NCBI RefSeq assembly: GCF_003326675.1
Contig: NZ_JPWF01000009.1
Coordinates: 159,907-223,906, forward strand
Reading direction: 5' to 3'
DNA: 64,000 nucleotides
Source: Thalassospira profundimaris
GTDB lineage: Bacteria > Pseudomonadota > Alphaproteobacteria > Rhodospirillales > Thalassospiraceae
Shown here: positions 34,187-43,083 of the stretch, in pieces
Numbering within the stretch: the stretch's first letter is position 1
Layout: the number at the start of each line of letters is the position of its first letter
The notes under the pieces: generated by a model
Databases searched by the model: none
What the model was told of the DNA's origin: nothing
The model's input: only the letters and a program-made list of their open reading frames with translations
Position numbers and translations under genes: made by a program

Positions 34187-36814
34187 TTACTGGGATGGTT
34201 CATCCGGCGCGGGCTTGGCTGCGGCCTTTTTGCGTGCAGGGCCCTTTTGCAGTGTCAGAAGTTCGGCAGTATCGCGGGCATCAAGTGGTGCTGAAAGCAG
34301 GAAGCCCTGCATCTCGTCACAGTCCGCGGCCTGCAAGACGGCAAGCTGTTCTTCGGTTTCGACACCAACTGCAACCACTTTGCGGTTCAGGCTTTTGCAC
34401 AGGCGGATTGCCGGTTGCAGGATGCTGTTTTCAGGTTGTTCATCAAGAGCAAGGCTGAAAAGCGACTTCGACAGTTTGATGCGCTGAACCGGGAACCGTT
34501 TCAGATAGCGAAGCGACGTGTTGCCAGCTCCGAAGTGATCGAGCGTCAGGCCAATGCCTGCCTCGGCAAAGCGATAGAACTGACCAAGGGCGCGTTCGGG
34601 TTCGCGCATGGCGATATCCTCGGAAACCTCGATCTCGATCATGGCGGCGTCAATTTCATGTTCGGCGGTCAGATCAATGATGTTCTTGATCAAATCGGCC
34701 TGGATGAACTGGCGGCTTGAAACGTTAAGGGCAATTGGCACCGGCACATAACCCTCTGCGCGCCATGCAGAAAGCTGTTTGCAGACGGTTTCAATGATCC
34801 ATTGTCCCAGCGGCGATAACAGCCCGGTGCGATCGGCAACGGCGATGAAATCGGGCGGCAGGCGGCGTTTGCCGCTGTCATCAATCCAGCGCAACAGGGC
34901 TTCGAACCCGGTCAGGCTGCGATCCGATGTGCGATAGCGCGGCTGATATTCGAGAACGAACCGTTTTTCATCCACAGCACGACGCAACTGCGTTTCCATC
35001 GACAAACGGGCATGCATCACGTTGTTCATTGTCTCGACAAAGAAGCAATATGACGATTCTGCCGACTTCTGGGCGCGATACATTGCGGCATCGGCATTGG
35101 CCAGCAATTGTGACGGCGCACGCGCATCGTTGGGATACAGGGCAACGCCGACACTGACATGCAGGCGGATTTCTTCGCCGGTTGTCGTCTGGATCGGTTG
35201 CGACATGGCTTCGACCACGCGTTCGGCCACAAGTGCCGCACCTTCGGCTTCGGACAGGTCGGTCGCGATGATTGCAAACATGTCGCCCGAGAACCGTGCG
35301 CAGGTATCTTTTTCCCGCACAGTTGCCCGCAGACGCCCGGAAATGGTGCGAAGCGTTTCATCGCCGACATCCGCACCGAACCGGTCATTGATGGCGCGGA
35401 AGTTATCGATATCCACCACCAGAACCGACAGCAGCTTTTCATAGCGTTTGGCATGGGCAACCGCCTGGTTCAGGCGATCTTCAAACAGGGCATGGTTTGG
35501 AAGCCCGGTCAGGGGATCATGGGTCGCCAGATAGCGCAGGCGATTGACCGATGCATTCGCGGCCGGATTGTGATGCAGGGTAATATCGACACAGTCAGGA
35601 TTGCTTAGCGACGGCTTCATCGCCAGATTGCAAACGACGTGAACGCCTTCGGCACTGCGAACAATCCATTCGCGGCGGAGTTCTTCCTCGCCGCGATTGA
35701 TTGCAAGCAACATTTTCTCCTGCGACCGGCGGGACGCAGAACCATCGGACTGGAATTCTGGCGCCAGATTGTAAAAACGGATGAAGCCGTAATCTTCTTC
35801 GCGCAGATCGAAAAATTCGGCAGTTTCGGCCGACATTGATTTCAGATGACCATCAAGCTTGGTGATCGACAGGGCCAGATCGTTGATATCATCCCCGGCA
35901 TTGATGTGATGCATCGTGCGCCGTGAAGAGGTTTTCTGCCGATTGGTCAGCATGAAAATCAGGATGGTAAACAAGGCTGTGCCAATCGTCCCGAACAGCA
36001 AGACAAGTTCGGGATTGGCGGTGTGCTGTGTTGCCAGCTTGGGATCGGCGATCACATCGACCAGCCACTGACGGCCGACGATTTCGACCGGGACAGTGCG
36101 CTGCAATTGTTCGTTATCGCCTTCGCCGCGGACTTCAAACAGGACAGTGTCACCTTCGCGCACGCGCACGGTATAATCTTCGACCTGTTCGGAATTGATG
36201 ACCGATGCCAGCATGGACCGGATGCGGAACGCCCCGTTAATGACGCCAAGGATTTCGCCGTCGCGGCCCAAAACCGGGCTATAGGCGGCAAATCCGCGTC
36301 CGCCCTGAAGCAGTTCCAGGGTCGGGGTAATCTGGGTGCGGCGCTGATCAAGGGCGATATCAAGAACCGGTCCTGCAACCGGATGCCGTTTCAGGTCAGC
36401 ACCAATCGCCGGGACATTTCCCTTGATCGGGGCGACATACAAAATGATGTAGTTCGGCGAAATCCAGTTGATTGCCTGAAGCGCGGGGAAGCGGCTTTGC
36501 AAGGGGGTGGCGATTGACAGATAGGCGCGTTCATCCTTGGGCGGGCCTTCCTGCCAGTTGTCGGCAAAGTTTTCAAGAACGGCCAAATTGCTTGTGACAA
36601 TCTGACTGACCTGCTGGGCGATGGAAGTTGCCGTGATCTGGGCCGCCGACAGAAGGATGGTGCGGCGATTGTTTTCAAACGATTGCCAGAAAAAGAACGT
36701 CACAGATGCAAAGAAGACCGCGGTCAGGAATCCAGCCGCAAGCGCCCGCTTTTTCAGACGAGACGTTTGTGTGGTTGAATTCTCGTCCGGTTGCTTGTGT
36801 TCTTCTTCTTCCAT
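34187..36814 (-). CDS. CHASE-type sensor with degenerate GGDEF and altered EAL domains
   Basis: An 875-residue inner-membrane signalling protein. One helix at about 25-45, a periplasmic CHASE-type sensor (about 50-265), a second helix (about 270-290), a PAS-like region (about 310-415), a GGDEF-like domain (about 430-590) whose loop is SGDMF (509-513) instead of GGDEF, and an EAL domain (about 605-855). EALLRW is intact (638-643), but the metal-binding DDFG motif reads DHFG (759-762), the lysine-proximal region reads KLSKS, and AEGVE reads AVGVE. The GGDEF part is surely not a cyclase, and phosphodiesterase activity is doubtful; it may act as a cyclic di-GMP or protein-binding receptor. Basic, Pro/Ala-rich tail. 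Confidence 0.87.
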   Translation of the reverse strand: MEEEEHKQPDENSTTQTSRLKKRALAAGFLTAVFFASVTFFFWQSFENNRRTILLSAAQITATSIAQQVSQIVTSNLAVLENFADNWQEGPPKDERAYLSIATPLQSRFPALQAINWISPNYIILYVAPIKGNVPAIGADLKRHPVAGPVLDIALDQRRTQITPTLELLQGGRGFAAYSPVLGRDGEILGVINGAFRIRSMLASVINSEQVEDYTVRVREGDTVLFEVRGEGDNEQLQRTVPVEIVGRQWLVDVIADPKLATQHTANPELVLLFGTIGTALFTILIFMLTNRQKTSSRRTMHHINAGDDINDLALSITKLDGHLKSMSAETAEFFDLREEDYGFIRFYNLAPEFQSDGSASRRSQEKMLLAINRGEEELRREWIVRSAEGVHVVCNLAMKPSLSNPDCVDITLHHNPAANASVNRLRYLATHDPLTGLPNHALFEDRLNQAVAHAKRYEKLLSVLVVDIDNFRAINDRFGADVGDETLRTISGRLRATVREKDTCARFSGDMFAIIATDLSEAEGAALVAERVVEAMSQPIQTTTGEEIRLHVSVGVALYPNDARAPSQLLANADAAMYRAQKSAESSYCFFVETMNNVMHARLSMETQLRRAVDEKRFVLEYQPRYRTSDRSLTGFEALLRWIDDSGKRRLPPDFIAVADRTGLLSPLGQWIIETVCKQLSAWRAEGYVPVPIALNVSSRQFIQADLIKNIIDLTAEHEIDAAMIEIEVSEDIAMREPERALGQFYRFAEAGIGLTLDHFGAGNTSLRYLKRFPVQRIKLSKSLFSLALDEQPENSILQPAIRLCKSLNRKVVAVGVETEEQLAVLQAADCDEMQGFLLSAPLDARDTAELLTLQKGPARKKAAAKPAPDEPSQ

Positions 36815-37202
36815 AACTCCCCCATCCGTGACCCGCCATACAGGTTCCCCAACCCGTATTTAGGCGCACATAACGTCGTCATCGCGCCAATCGCATCTGG
36901 CATCAATCCATGATGTCTGACAAATGGCAATCTGTCACGTGGACATAAACAGTTTCTTGTATGTTTTATGGTGTTATTCTTACACGATTTTAAGGGGTTG
37001 GTCGCGCTCATTTGCGGATTAATTTTCCAGCCTTTCCCCGGATGCCGGGTCGGGTTTGACCTGATACAGCACTGGTTGGAAAATTAAATCTGTGTTCGCC
37101 CCTGTTCGTGGCGGGCCAACTGGTGTATCTGAGGCGGGCATTTGGCACCTGCGATAAATTGCCAGAAAATATGTGGCAAAAGTCACCCCCGAGAGAGAGT
37201 TT
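36815..37202. other. Divergent intergenic region, no gene seen
   Basis: 388 bases between the GGDEF/EAL gene and the RNA methyltransferase gene; AT-rich around 36950-37000. Contains both promoters. A GAGAGAGAG run at 37190-37199 is the methyltransferase ribosome site. Confidence 0.45.
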
Positions 37203-38591
37203 ATGAAACATCATCACCGCAATCCCCGTGCCCGTGGGGGGCGAAAGCGTCAACCATCCCGTCGTGATCCGCTGATTGGTTTTGAAGCGCCGGTCACCAT
37301 CGAACAGGTTGGTGCGCGTGGTGATGGCATCGCACATGTCGCGGCACCCGATGGCAAAGCCGTTCTGGTGTATGTTGATTGTGTCCTGCCGGGGGACGAA
37401 GTCCGTGTTGCTTTGCGTCAGAAACGCGGCGACGGTTACGGTGCCGAGATTGTCGAGGAAATCACCAGAAGTCCGTCCTTCAACCCGCCGCGCTGTTCGC
37501 ATTTCAAGGAATGCGGTGGCTGTGCCTTGCAGCACATGAATGACGAGGATTATCGCGGGTGGAAACATGACAAGGCCCGCACCGCGTTGCTGCGCGCCGG
37601 GATTGATGCCGAAGACGCCGATGACCTGATTGCCGATGTTGAAATTTCACCGCCGGCAAGCCGCCGTCGTGCAGGGTTTTCTGTGCATGTTGGTGCAACC
37701 GGTGTGTTTGTCGGTTTCCATGGCCGGTTCAGCCACACAGTCCTGAATGTTCCTGATTGTGCCGTGCTGCGTCCGGAATTGATGGCGTTTCGCAGTGCCT
37801 TTGTTGATTTCCTGAAATCCTGTCCGCCCGATCATGCGCGAGACATCAAGGAAGTCTTTGTCACACTGGCCGATAACGGGCTGGATGTTCTGGTTCATGC
37901 CAGTGCCGATCCCAATCTTGATATGCGTCAGGATCTTGCGGCCTTTGCCGATACCCAGAATATCGCACGCCTGAGCTGGAAGGTTGGTGAGCGCCCGGAC
38001 GAGCCGGTTGCCGCCCGCCATACGCCGCTTGTTGCCTTTGAAAATGTCGAAGTGCCGATTGCACCGGGCGGGTTCCTGCAAGCCACCCGTGAAGGGGAAC
38101 ATGCCCTTGTTTCCGCGGTTAAATCGGCACTTGATGAAATCGCGCCAAAACAGGTTGCCGACCTGTTTTGCGGGGTGGGCAGCTTTACCTTTGCCTTGGC
38201 CCTTTCTGGTAAACGTCGTTCGGTAACCGCGGTGGAAAGCGATCCGCGGGCGGTTGAGCTTTTGCAATATGCAGTCGGACAATCGGGAAGTCCGATCAAG
38301 GTTGTTAAACGTGATCTGTTCCGTCAGCCGTTGACGGCGACAGAATTGGCTGCGTTCGATCTTGTCGTTTTCGACCCGCCGCGTGCCGGGGCCTTGGCAC
38401 AGTGCGAAGAGCTTGCTGTTGGTGGACCGGAATGGGTATTGGCGGTGTCCTGTAACCCGGCAACCTTTACGCGTGATATGCGCGTCCTGCGTAACGGTGG
38501 ATACGAGATCGAGAAAGTCGTCCCGGTCGACCAGTTCCTGTGGTCATCGCATCTGGAAATGTTTGCCGTTTTACGGCGCAAGCAGGCCTGA
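37203..38591 (+). CDS. TrmA/RlmD-family 5-methyluridine RNA methyltransferase
   Basis: A 462-residue class I SAM-dependent methyltransferase of the RumA/RlmD/TrmA type. It has an N-terminal TRAM-like beta domain (about 25-85), an iron-sulphur motif CSHFKECGGC with a later VPDCAVL cysteine (four ligands), a SAM-binding QVADLFCGVGSFTFALA, DLVVFDPPRAGA, and the catalytic cysteine in VLAVSCNPATFTRD. It methylates a uridine in 23S rRNA or tRNA; the exact position cannot be read from sequence. A GTG at 37173 is in frame, but ATG 37203 follows a GAGAGAG box. Confidence 0.9.
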   Translation: MKHHHRNPRARGGRKRQPSRRDPLIGFEAPVTIEQVGARGDGIAHVAAPDGKAVLVYVDCVLPGDEVRVALRQKRGDGYGAEIVEEITRSPSFNPPRCSHFKECGGCALQHMNDEDYRGWKHDKARTALLRAGIDAEDADDLIADVEISPPASRRRAGFSVHVGATGVFVGFHGRFSHTVLNVPDCAVLRPELMAFRSAFVDFLKSCPPDHARDIKEVFVTLADNGLDVLVHASADPNLDMRQDLAAFADTQNIARLSWKVGERPDEPVAARHTPLVAFENVEVPIAPGGFLQATREGEHALVSAVKSALDEIAPKQVADLFCGVGSFTFALALSGKRRSVTAVESDPRAVELLQYAVGQSGSPIKVVKRDLFRQPLTATELAAFDLVVFDPPRAGALAQCEELAVGGPEWVLAVSCNPATFTRDMRVLRNGGYEIEKVVPVDQFLWSSHLEMFAVLRRKQA

Positions 38592-38851
38592 TTCCTTTGC
38601 GATTCGTTGCTGACCTTGAAGGGGCAGGGATGATTGCGTCCATCATGTTGCGCCCAGATAGGGTGACTTTTTCCCAAGTTGCGCCTTGGTTGCGTATTTG
38701 GGCTTAATGTTTCATCGCGAATAATCTATACTATCGGCTGATATTTCCGCCGGACGCCAGGATGGTCAGGCGGGCATGGTTTTGAATGATTTCAATTCCT
38801 TTGCCCGTGCAGCACGTAGTTGCATTGCCGGCTTGTTTGCGCGGAAAACCG

Positions 38852-39898
38852 ATGGAAGCACTGGCCAGTCAATTGACGATCTATACCAGTACTGCGCGTG
38901 CAATCGCACCGCAGAACAGGTTGACTGCGTCTGATGACAACCAGCCTTCGACACCATCGGGTACTACCGAGCGTCAAAACAGCTTTGTTCGCGGCAGCAG
39001 CTACACCGCGGAAAAGCTTCGCGGATCGCTTGGCAGTGCTGGCGACCTTTTGACGCAGGCAGCGGATGATTTGTCGCGCATTGGTGATGCGCTTGATGAA
39101 ATCGAATCCCTGATCGAAGTTGCCGAGGAAAATCCGAACCTTTCAGCGCAGCAACGTGCACAGCTCAATGCGCAGATCGAAGATTACCTGACCCGGATCG
39201 ATGATATCGCGGCCAGCAGTTCGTATGACGGGCGTAATCTTCTTGATCAGGATCAGACGATTTCGGTGCGGACGGGTTCAGGTACGTCGTCGGATAATCA
39301 GATTGATGTCGAGCTTTATGCATCCGCGTCCGAAGATCTGGCGACGGGGCTGTCTTCTATTGATCTTTCGAGCAATACCGGTGTTTCGGATGCCCGCGTC
39401 CTGATTGACGAAGCCCAGCAGTCATTGCGGGATCGCGAAATATCATTGGCGGCAGACCGCGGCAGTATTGCAACGGCGCAGGATCAGAACCGTGTTGCAC
39501 AGGTGGCGGGAGACAACATTCTTCAGGCCCAACTGGCCGCGTCGGATGGCTCCGAAATCGATGACGTAAAGGCACGGATATCAGAAAATTTGCAGGCCTA
39601 TCTGGGGAATATTGCAACCCAGCTTGCCAATCAGACGGTTACCGTTGGCGGGTTTAGCCTGCCTGAACCGCAACCTGATCCGTTCCTTGAACAGAATGAT
39701 CGTCCGGTCTTTGATCCGAATGCCGAAGATGGAACGCCATACGGGACGGAGTTCCCTGGTCAGTCGACGGACAGCGCGCCACGGCCGCAGCCATTCAGGA
39801 CCACAGGATTTGGCGGGTATGATCAGGGCGGCAATATCGCGTCAAACAACAACAGCGGGGCCGAACGCCAAACAACCCGCGTTTCCGTTGACGCCTGA
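38852..39898 (+). CDS. Orphan flagellin-like protein
   Basis: About 348 residues. The middle (about 45-210) follows flagellin D0/D1 logic: LTQAADDLSRIGDALDEIESLIEVAEE, then LNAQIEDYLTRIDDIAASSSYDGRNLLD (compare the flagellin phrase ending in FNGxxLL), and on the return ARVLIDEAQQSLRDREISLAADRGSIATAQDQN. The usual flagellin N-terminus (SLRTN pattern) and the terminal LL-R are missing, and the last 90 residues are Pro/Asn/Asp-rich low complexity. So it is unlikely to polymerise as a normal filament subunit; it may be a filament- or hook-related accessory protein. I chose ATG 38852 (MEALASQLTIYTS); ATG 38786 is in frame. No other flagellar genes are in the window. Confidence 0.6.
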   Translation: MEALASQLTIYTSTARAIAPQNRLTASDDNQPSTPSGTTERQNSFVRGSSYTAEKLRGSLGSAGDLLTQAADDLSRIGDALDEIESLIEVAEENPNLSAQQRAQLNAQIEDYLTRIDDIAASSSYDGRNLLDQDQTISVRTGSGTSSDNQIDVELYASASEDLATGLSSIDLSSNTGVSDARVLIDEAQQSLRDREISLAADRGSIATAQDQNRVAQVAGDNILQAQLAASDGSEIDDVKARISENLQAYLGNIATQLANQTVTVGGFSLPEPQPDPFLEQNDRPVFDPNAEDGTPYGTEFPGQSTDSAPRPQPFRTTGFGGYDQGGNIASNNNSGAERQTTRVSVDA

Positions 39899-39971
39899 TT
39901 GATGCTTTGGACGTGTTGATCAGAAGGGACGCCGGAACCGTCCGGGTGCGCAAGATTGATCTGGTGCGATC

Positions 39972-40487
39972 CTATCCTTCGACGTTTTCGTCGTCATAAA
40001 CACCCCAGAAACCGTGACGGGGCGTCCATCCTTCAAAATCACCAAACTTTATCTGGCACCAGTTGATATTTGACGGGCAGTCTTCGATCCGACCGATCAC
40101 GCTGGCCGACACCAGTGCGATTTTGCGGGCATTCTCGTCCGCTGCGGAATAAAGCGTGATGGTGTCATCGGTGACGATGACGTGGCGTGATCCGACCAGA
40201 AGGCTTTGGTGAACCCAGCCTTCGCTGCCTTCCCAATCGCGGACCTTGCGCCAGGTATCAAATTCGGACACGACTTCCATCGGCATGTTGCGGCGCTGAT
40301 AAATCCAGACCTTGGGATAACGCAGGCCGGGACCGGACCGCAGGAACACCTTGTCTGACCGCAATGCGACAAACCGCGGAATGGGCAAACCGGATTCTTG
40401 CGCGCTGGCAACAATCGGAGCGGCAAGGCTGCCCAGAATTGCCAAAGCCATCATGCGAGACAGAAAACTGCGCAAAATACGCGGCAT
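39972..40487 (-). CDS. Periplasmic SH3-domain protein
   Basis: A 171-residue protein with a signal peptide ending near ASAQES (about residue 30). It carries a bacterial SH3 (SH3_4-like) domain: ALRSDKVFLRSGPGLRYPKVWIYQRRNMPMEVVSEFDTWRKVRDWEGSEGWVH-like order, then a second half SH3 motif (CQIKFGDFEGWTPRHGFWGVY). Such proteins bind peptidoglycan or protein partners in the periplasm. Two cysteines (DCPSNINWC) could pair. Divergent from the hydroxyacid dehydrogenase gene; start 40487. Confidence 0.85.
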   Translation of the reverse strand: MPRILRSFLSRMMALAILGSLAAPIVASAQESGLPIPRFVALRSDKVFLRSGPGLRYPKVWIYQRRNMPMEVVSEFDTWRKVRDWEGSEGWVHQSLLVGSRHVIVTDDTITLYSAADENARKIALVSASVIGRIEDCPSNINWCQIKFGDFEGWTPRHGFWGVYDDENVEG

Positions 40488-40687
40488 CGTGTTGGTATTC
40501 CTTTGTTTATTCTCTCTGGCAGCGGGTTGCCAGCTATTGCCGTTGCGTAATAAAATTACAAAAACAGCGTCAAAATCCTTGCTTTTGTACCTTTGTGCAT
40601 GGCATCACTGCAATGCGGCAGAGCACAAAAGTGCGTGATGCCAGATTTTGTCAGAAAAAGAGTTAAAAGACTGCATAGGATCGGCAG

Positions 40688-41674
40688 ATGACCAAGAAAA
40701 AACCGCTTGTCGTCGTGACCCGGAAACTGCCGGAAGCGATCGAAACCCGTATGATGGAACTGTTCGATGCGCGTCTCAATATTGATGACGCCGCAATGAG
40801 CAAGCAGGAACTTATCGAAGCTGTCAAAGTTGCCGATGTTCTTGTCCCGACAGTGACGGATAAGATTGACGCTGCCGTATTGGCCCATGCGGGCCCGAAC
40901 CTTAGGCTGATTGCCAATTTCGGGACCGGTGTGGACCATGTTGATCTGCAGACTGCACGATCACGCGGGATTACGGTCACCAACACCCCGGATGTTCTGA
41001 CCGAAGACACCGCCGATATGACCATGGCGCTGATCCTGTCTGTTTCGCGTCGCCTTGCCGAGGGCGAGCGTCTTATTCGCAAAGGCGAATGGGCAGGCTG
41101 GGGGCCGACCTTGATGTTGGGCCATCGCATTTGGGGCAAGCGTCTGGGCATTGTCGGCATGGGCCGCATTGGCCGTGCTCTGGCCCGCCGTGCCAAGGGG
41201 TTCGGATTGTCTGTGCATTACCACAACCGGCGTCGCGTCCATCCTGATATCGAAGAAGAACTTGATGCCACCTATTGGGAAAGCCTTGATCAGATGCTGG
41301 CTCATGTTGATGTGGTATCGGTCAATTGCCCGCACACACCTGCAACCTATCATTTGCTGTCTGCCCGTCGCCTGAAACTGATGCAGCCGCATGCCATTCT
41401 GGTCAACACCGCACGTGGCGAGATTGTTGATGAACCGGCCCTGACCCGGATGCTGGCCGATGGCGAAATTGCCGGTGCCGGACTGGACGTGTTTGAACAC
41501 GAACCGGCAGTGAACCCCAAGTTGCTTGAGCTGCAAAATGCGGTCCTGTTGCCGCATATGGGCTCGGCAACCATCGAAGGTCGCGTTGATATGGGCGAAA
41601 AAGTCCTGATCAATATCAAGACGTTCGTTGATGGCCATACCCCGCCGGACCGCGTGATCGAGGGCCTGTTATAA
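40688..41674 (+). CDS. D-2-hydroxyacid dehydrogenase (glyoxylate/hydroxypyruvate reductase type)
   Basis: A 328-residue D-isomer-specific 2-hydroxyacid dehydrogenase. NAD(P)-binding LGIVGMGRIGRALARRA with an Arg-His-rich NRR stretch after the second strand (YHNRRRVHP), suggesting NADPH preference. Catalytic Arg in VNTARGEIVDE, Glu in AGLDVFEHEPAV and His in LLPHMGSAT. This matches GyaR-like glyoxylate reductases; glyoxylate would come from malyl-CoA cleavage. Substrate range is inferred from family. Start ATG 40688. Confidence 0.88.
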   Translation: MTKKKPLVVVTRKLPEAIETRMMELFDARLNIDDAAMSKQELIEAVKVADVLVPTVTDKIDAAVLAHAGPNLRLIANFGTGVDHVDLQTARSRGITVTNTPDVLTEDTADMTMALILSVSRRLAEGERLIRKGEWAGWGPTLMLGHRIWGKRLGIVGMGRIGRALARRAKGFGLSVHYHNRRRVHPDIEEELDATYWESLDQMLAHVDVVSVNCPHTPATYHLLSARRLKLMQPHAILVNTARGEIVDEPALTRMLADGEIAGAGLDVFEHEPAVNPKLLELQNAVLLPHMGSATIEGRVDMGEKVLINIKTFVDGHTPPDRVIEGLL

Positions 41675-41695
41675 GGGTCGTTGAACTTCTAATGG

Positions 41696-41727
41696 AAATG
41701 GCGGTGCCCGGTGCGCCGCCATTTTTT
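41696..41727 (+). terminator. Intrinsic terminator after the hydroxyacid dehydrogenase gene
   Basis: AAATGGCGG pairs perfectly with CCGCCATTT, followed by a T run. Confidence 0.9.
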
Positions 41728-41821
41728 GTTGTGCATCCTCATATGCGGATGGTGCGGAAAACTGTTCCCCGTCATTTTCGCCCTGCAAGCCCGACCAACG
41801 CACCTGTAGAGGAGACCGAAA

Positions 41822-42190
41822 GTGACACATCTGGAAAATGCAACCGCCGCGGCATATGGAAATGAAACACTGCTTGGTTGCGGTTCGGTATCATCGGTGA
41901 CGCTCCGTGAAATGTCGCTTAAAGGTCCGTGCGTCGTATCGGGTGTTCAGAACCTGTATGCCGAGGAACTGGTTTTTGTAATGTCCGGGGCGGTCGATAT
42001 TTTTGAAGTCGATGGCGAACATGTCGCGTTCGAGGACAACTTTGTGTCGATCCTGCAAGGGCAACGTTATCACTTGCATGTCACCTCGCCAGGAACGGCC
42101 AAAATCGTTACAGCAACGGTTCCTGCCTTTCTGGAAGCTGAAAAGGTTGCTGCCGCCAAGGCCCACCTGAAAAAACTGACGACACAATAA
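41822..42190 (+). CDS. Cupin-fold protein
   Basis: A 122-residue single-domain beta-barrel of the cupin type. The order VQNLYAEELVFVMSGAVDIFEVDGEHVAFEDNFVSILQGQRYHLHVTSPGTAKIV-like sequence matches cupin motifs 1 and 2, but only one of the usual metal-binding histidines (YHLHV) is clear, so it may not be an enzyme. Start GTG 41822 with GAGGAG eight bases upstream. Probably single-gene. Confidence 0.7.
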   Translation: MTHLENATAAAYGNETLLGCGSVSSVTLREMSLKGPCVVSGVQNLYAEELVFVMSGAVDIFEVDGEHVAFEDNFVSILQGQRYHLHVTSPGTAKIVTATVPAFLEAEKVAAAKAHLKKLTTQ

Positions 42191-42339
42191 GGCATGTTGC
42201 CTTGTCCAAAGGGTGTCGAAGCGCAAAATGGCTCCTGACAATTCCTGACAGTAGAACGGTATTTCGACGTATTGGAGATTTCAATTCTTCCGATGCTTGG
42301 GTATGACTGTTCTACAGCATGGATGATTTTAAAGGGGTC

Positions 42340-43029
42340 ATGATGACTTTGATCTTCGACGCAGCTGAACCGACGACCATTCCGGTTCAGGATTCCGACG
42401 GCCTTTTCCCGGTTAACCGCATTTTCTGCATCGGTAAAAACTATGCCGATCACGTCCGCGAAATGGGGTCGGATCCGTCTGATACACCGCCTTGTGTCTT
42501 TATGAAGCCGACCGGATGTCTGGTCGTTGGCGATGGCGATTTGCCTTATCCGTCCGCGACCGAAGACCTGCATTACGAGGGCGAGCTGGTTGTCGCACTT
42601 TCCAAAGGCGGCAAGGACCTTGATCGTGCCGCTGTTGAAGATGCAATTTTTGGCTATGCCGCCGGTCTTGATATGACGCGCCGTGACGTGCAGGCGGGAC
42701 TTAAAGAACGCCGTTTGCCGTGGGACATGGCAAAGTCATTTGATGGCTGTGCCGCAATATCAGCCATCAAGCCAAAGGCCGAGGCCGGAAACCCGCATGC
42801 CACCAACCTGAAACTTTCGGTCAATGGCGATGTGCGCCAGAACGACACCACAGCCAAAATGATCTGGCCGGTGGTTGATGCGCTGGTTCATCTTTCGACC
42901 CTGATTGAACTTAAACCGGGCGATCTGTTGTTCACAGGTACGCCCGAAGGCGTTGGTCAGGTGGTGCGCGGTGATCGTATGGATCTTGTGATCGCTGATG
43001 TCGCAGAACTGTCGGTAACGTTGAAATAA
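42340..43029 (+). CDS. Fumarylacetoacetate hydrolase family protein
   Basis: About 229 residues of the FAH fold. FCIGKNYADHVREMG, metal ligands in DLHYEGELVV and GLDMTRRDVQ, and FTGTPEGVGQVVRGD are all typical. Members are acylpyruvate hydrolases, oxaloacetate decarboxylases or isomerases acting on 2-oxo-acids; which one cannot be told. Three in-frame ATGs (42319, 42340, 42343); AAAGGGG favours 42340/42343. The xth gene follows 54 bases later with no terminator between, so an operon is likely. Confidence 0.88.
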   Translation: MMTLIFDAAEPTTIPVQDSDGLFPVNRIFCIGKNYADHVREMGSDPSDTPPCVFMKPTGCLVVGDGDLPYPSATEDLHYEGELVVALSKGGKDLDRAAVEDAIFGYAAGLDMTRRDVQAGLKERRLPWDMAKSFDGCAAISAIKPKAEAGNPHATNLKLSVNGDVRQNDTTAKMIWPVVDALVHLSTLIELKPGDLLFTGTPEGVGQVVRGDRMDLVIADVAELSVTLK

Positions 43030-43083
43030 CACGGGATAGCGGGTCAGGAGCCCATCCCGAATAAAATGAAAACGGAGCCCGTT

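Noticed and set aside
42191..42205. GGCATGTTGCCTT, similar to the end of the 26.5-kb element
   Set aside because: Only about 12 bases match, no partner end or hairpins nearby; chance similarity is enough.
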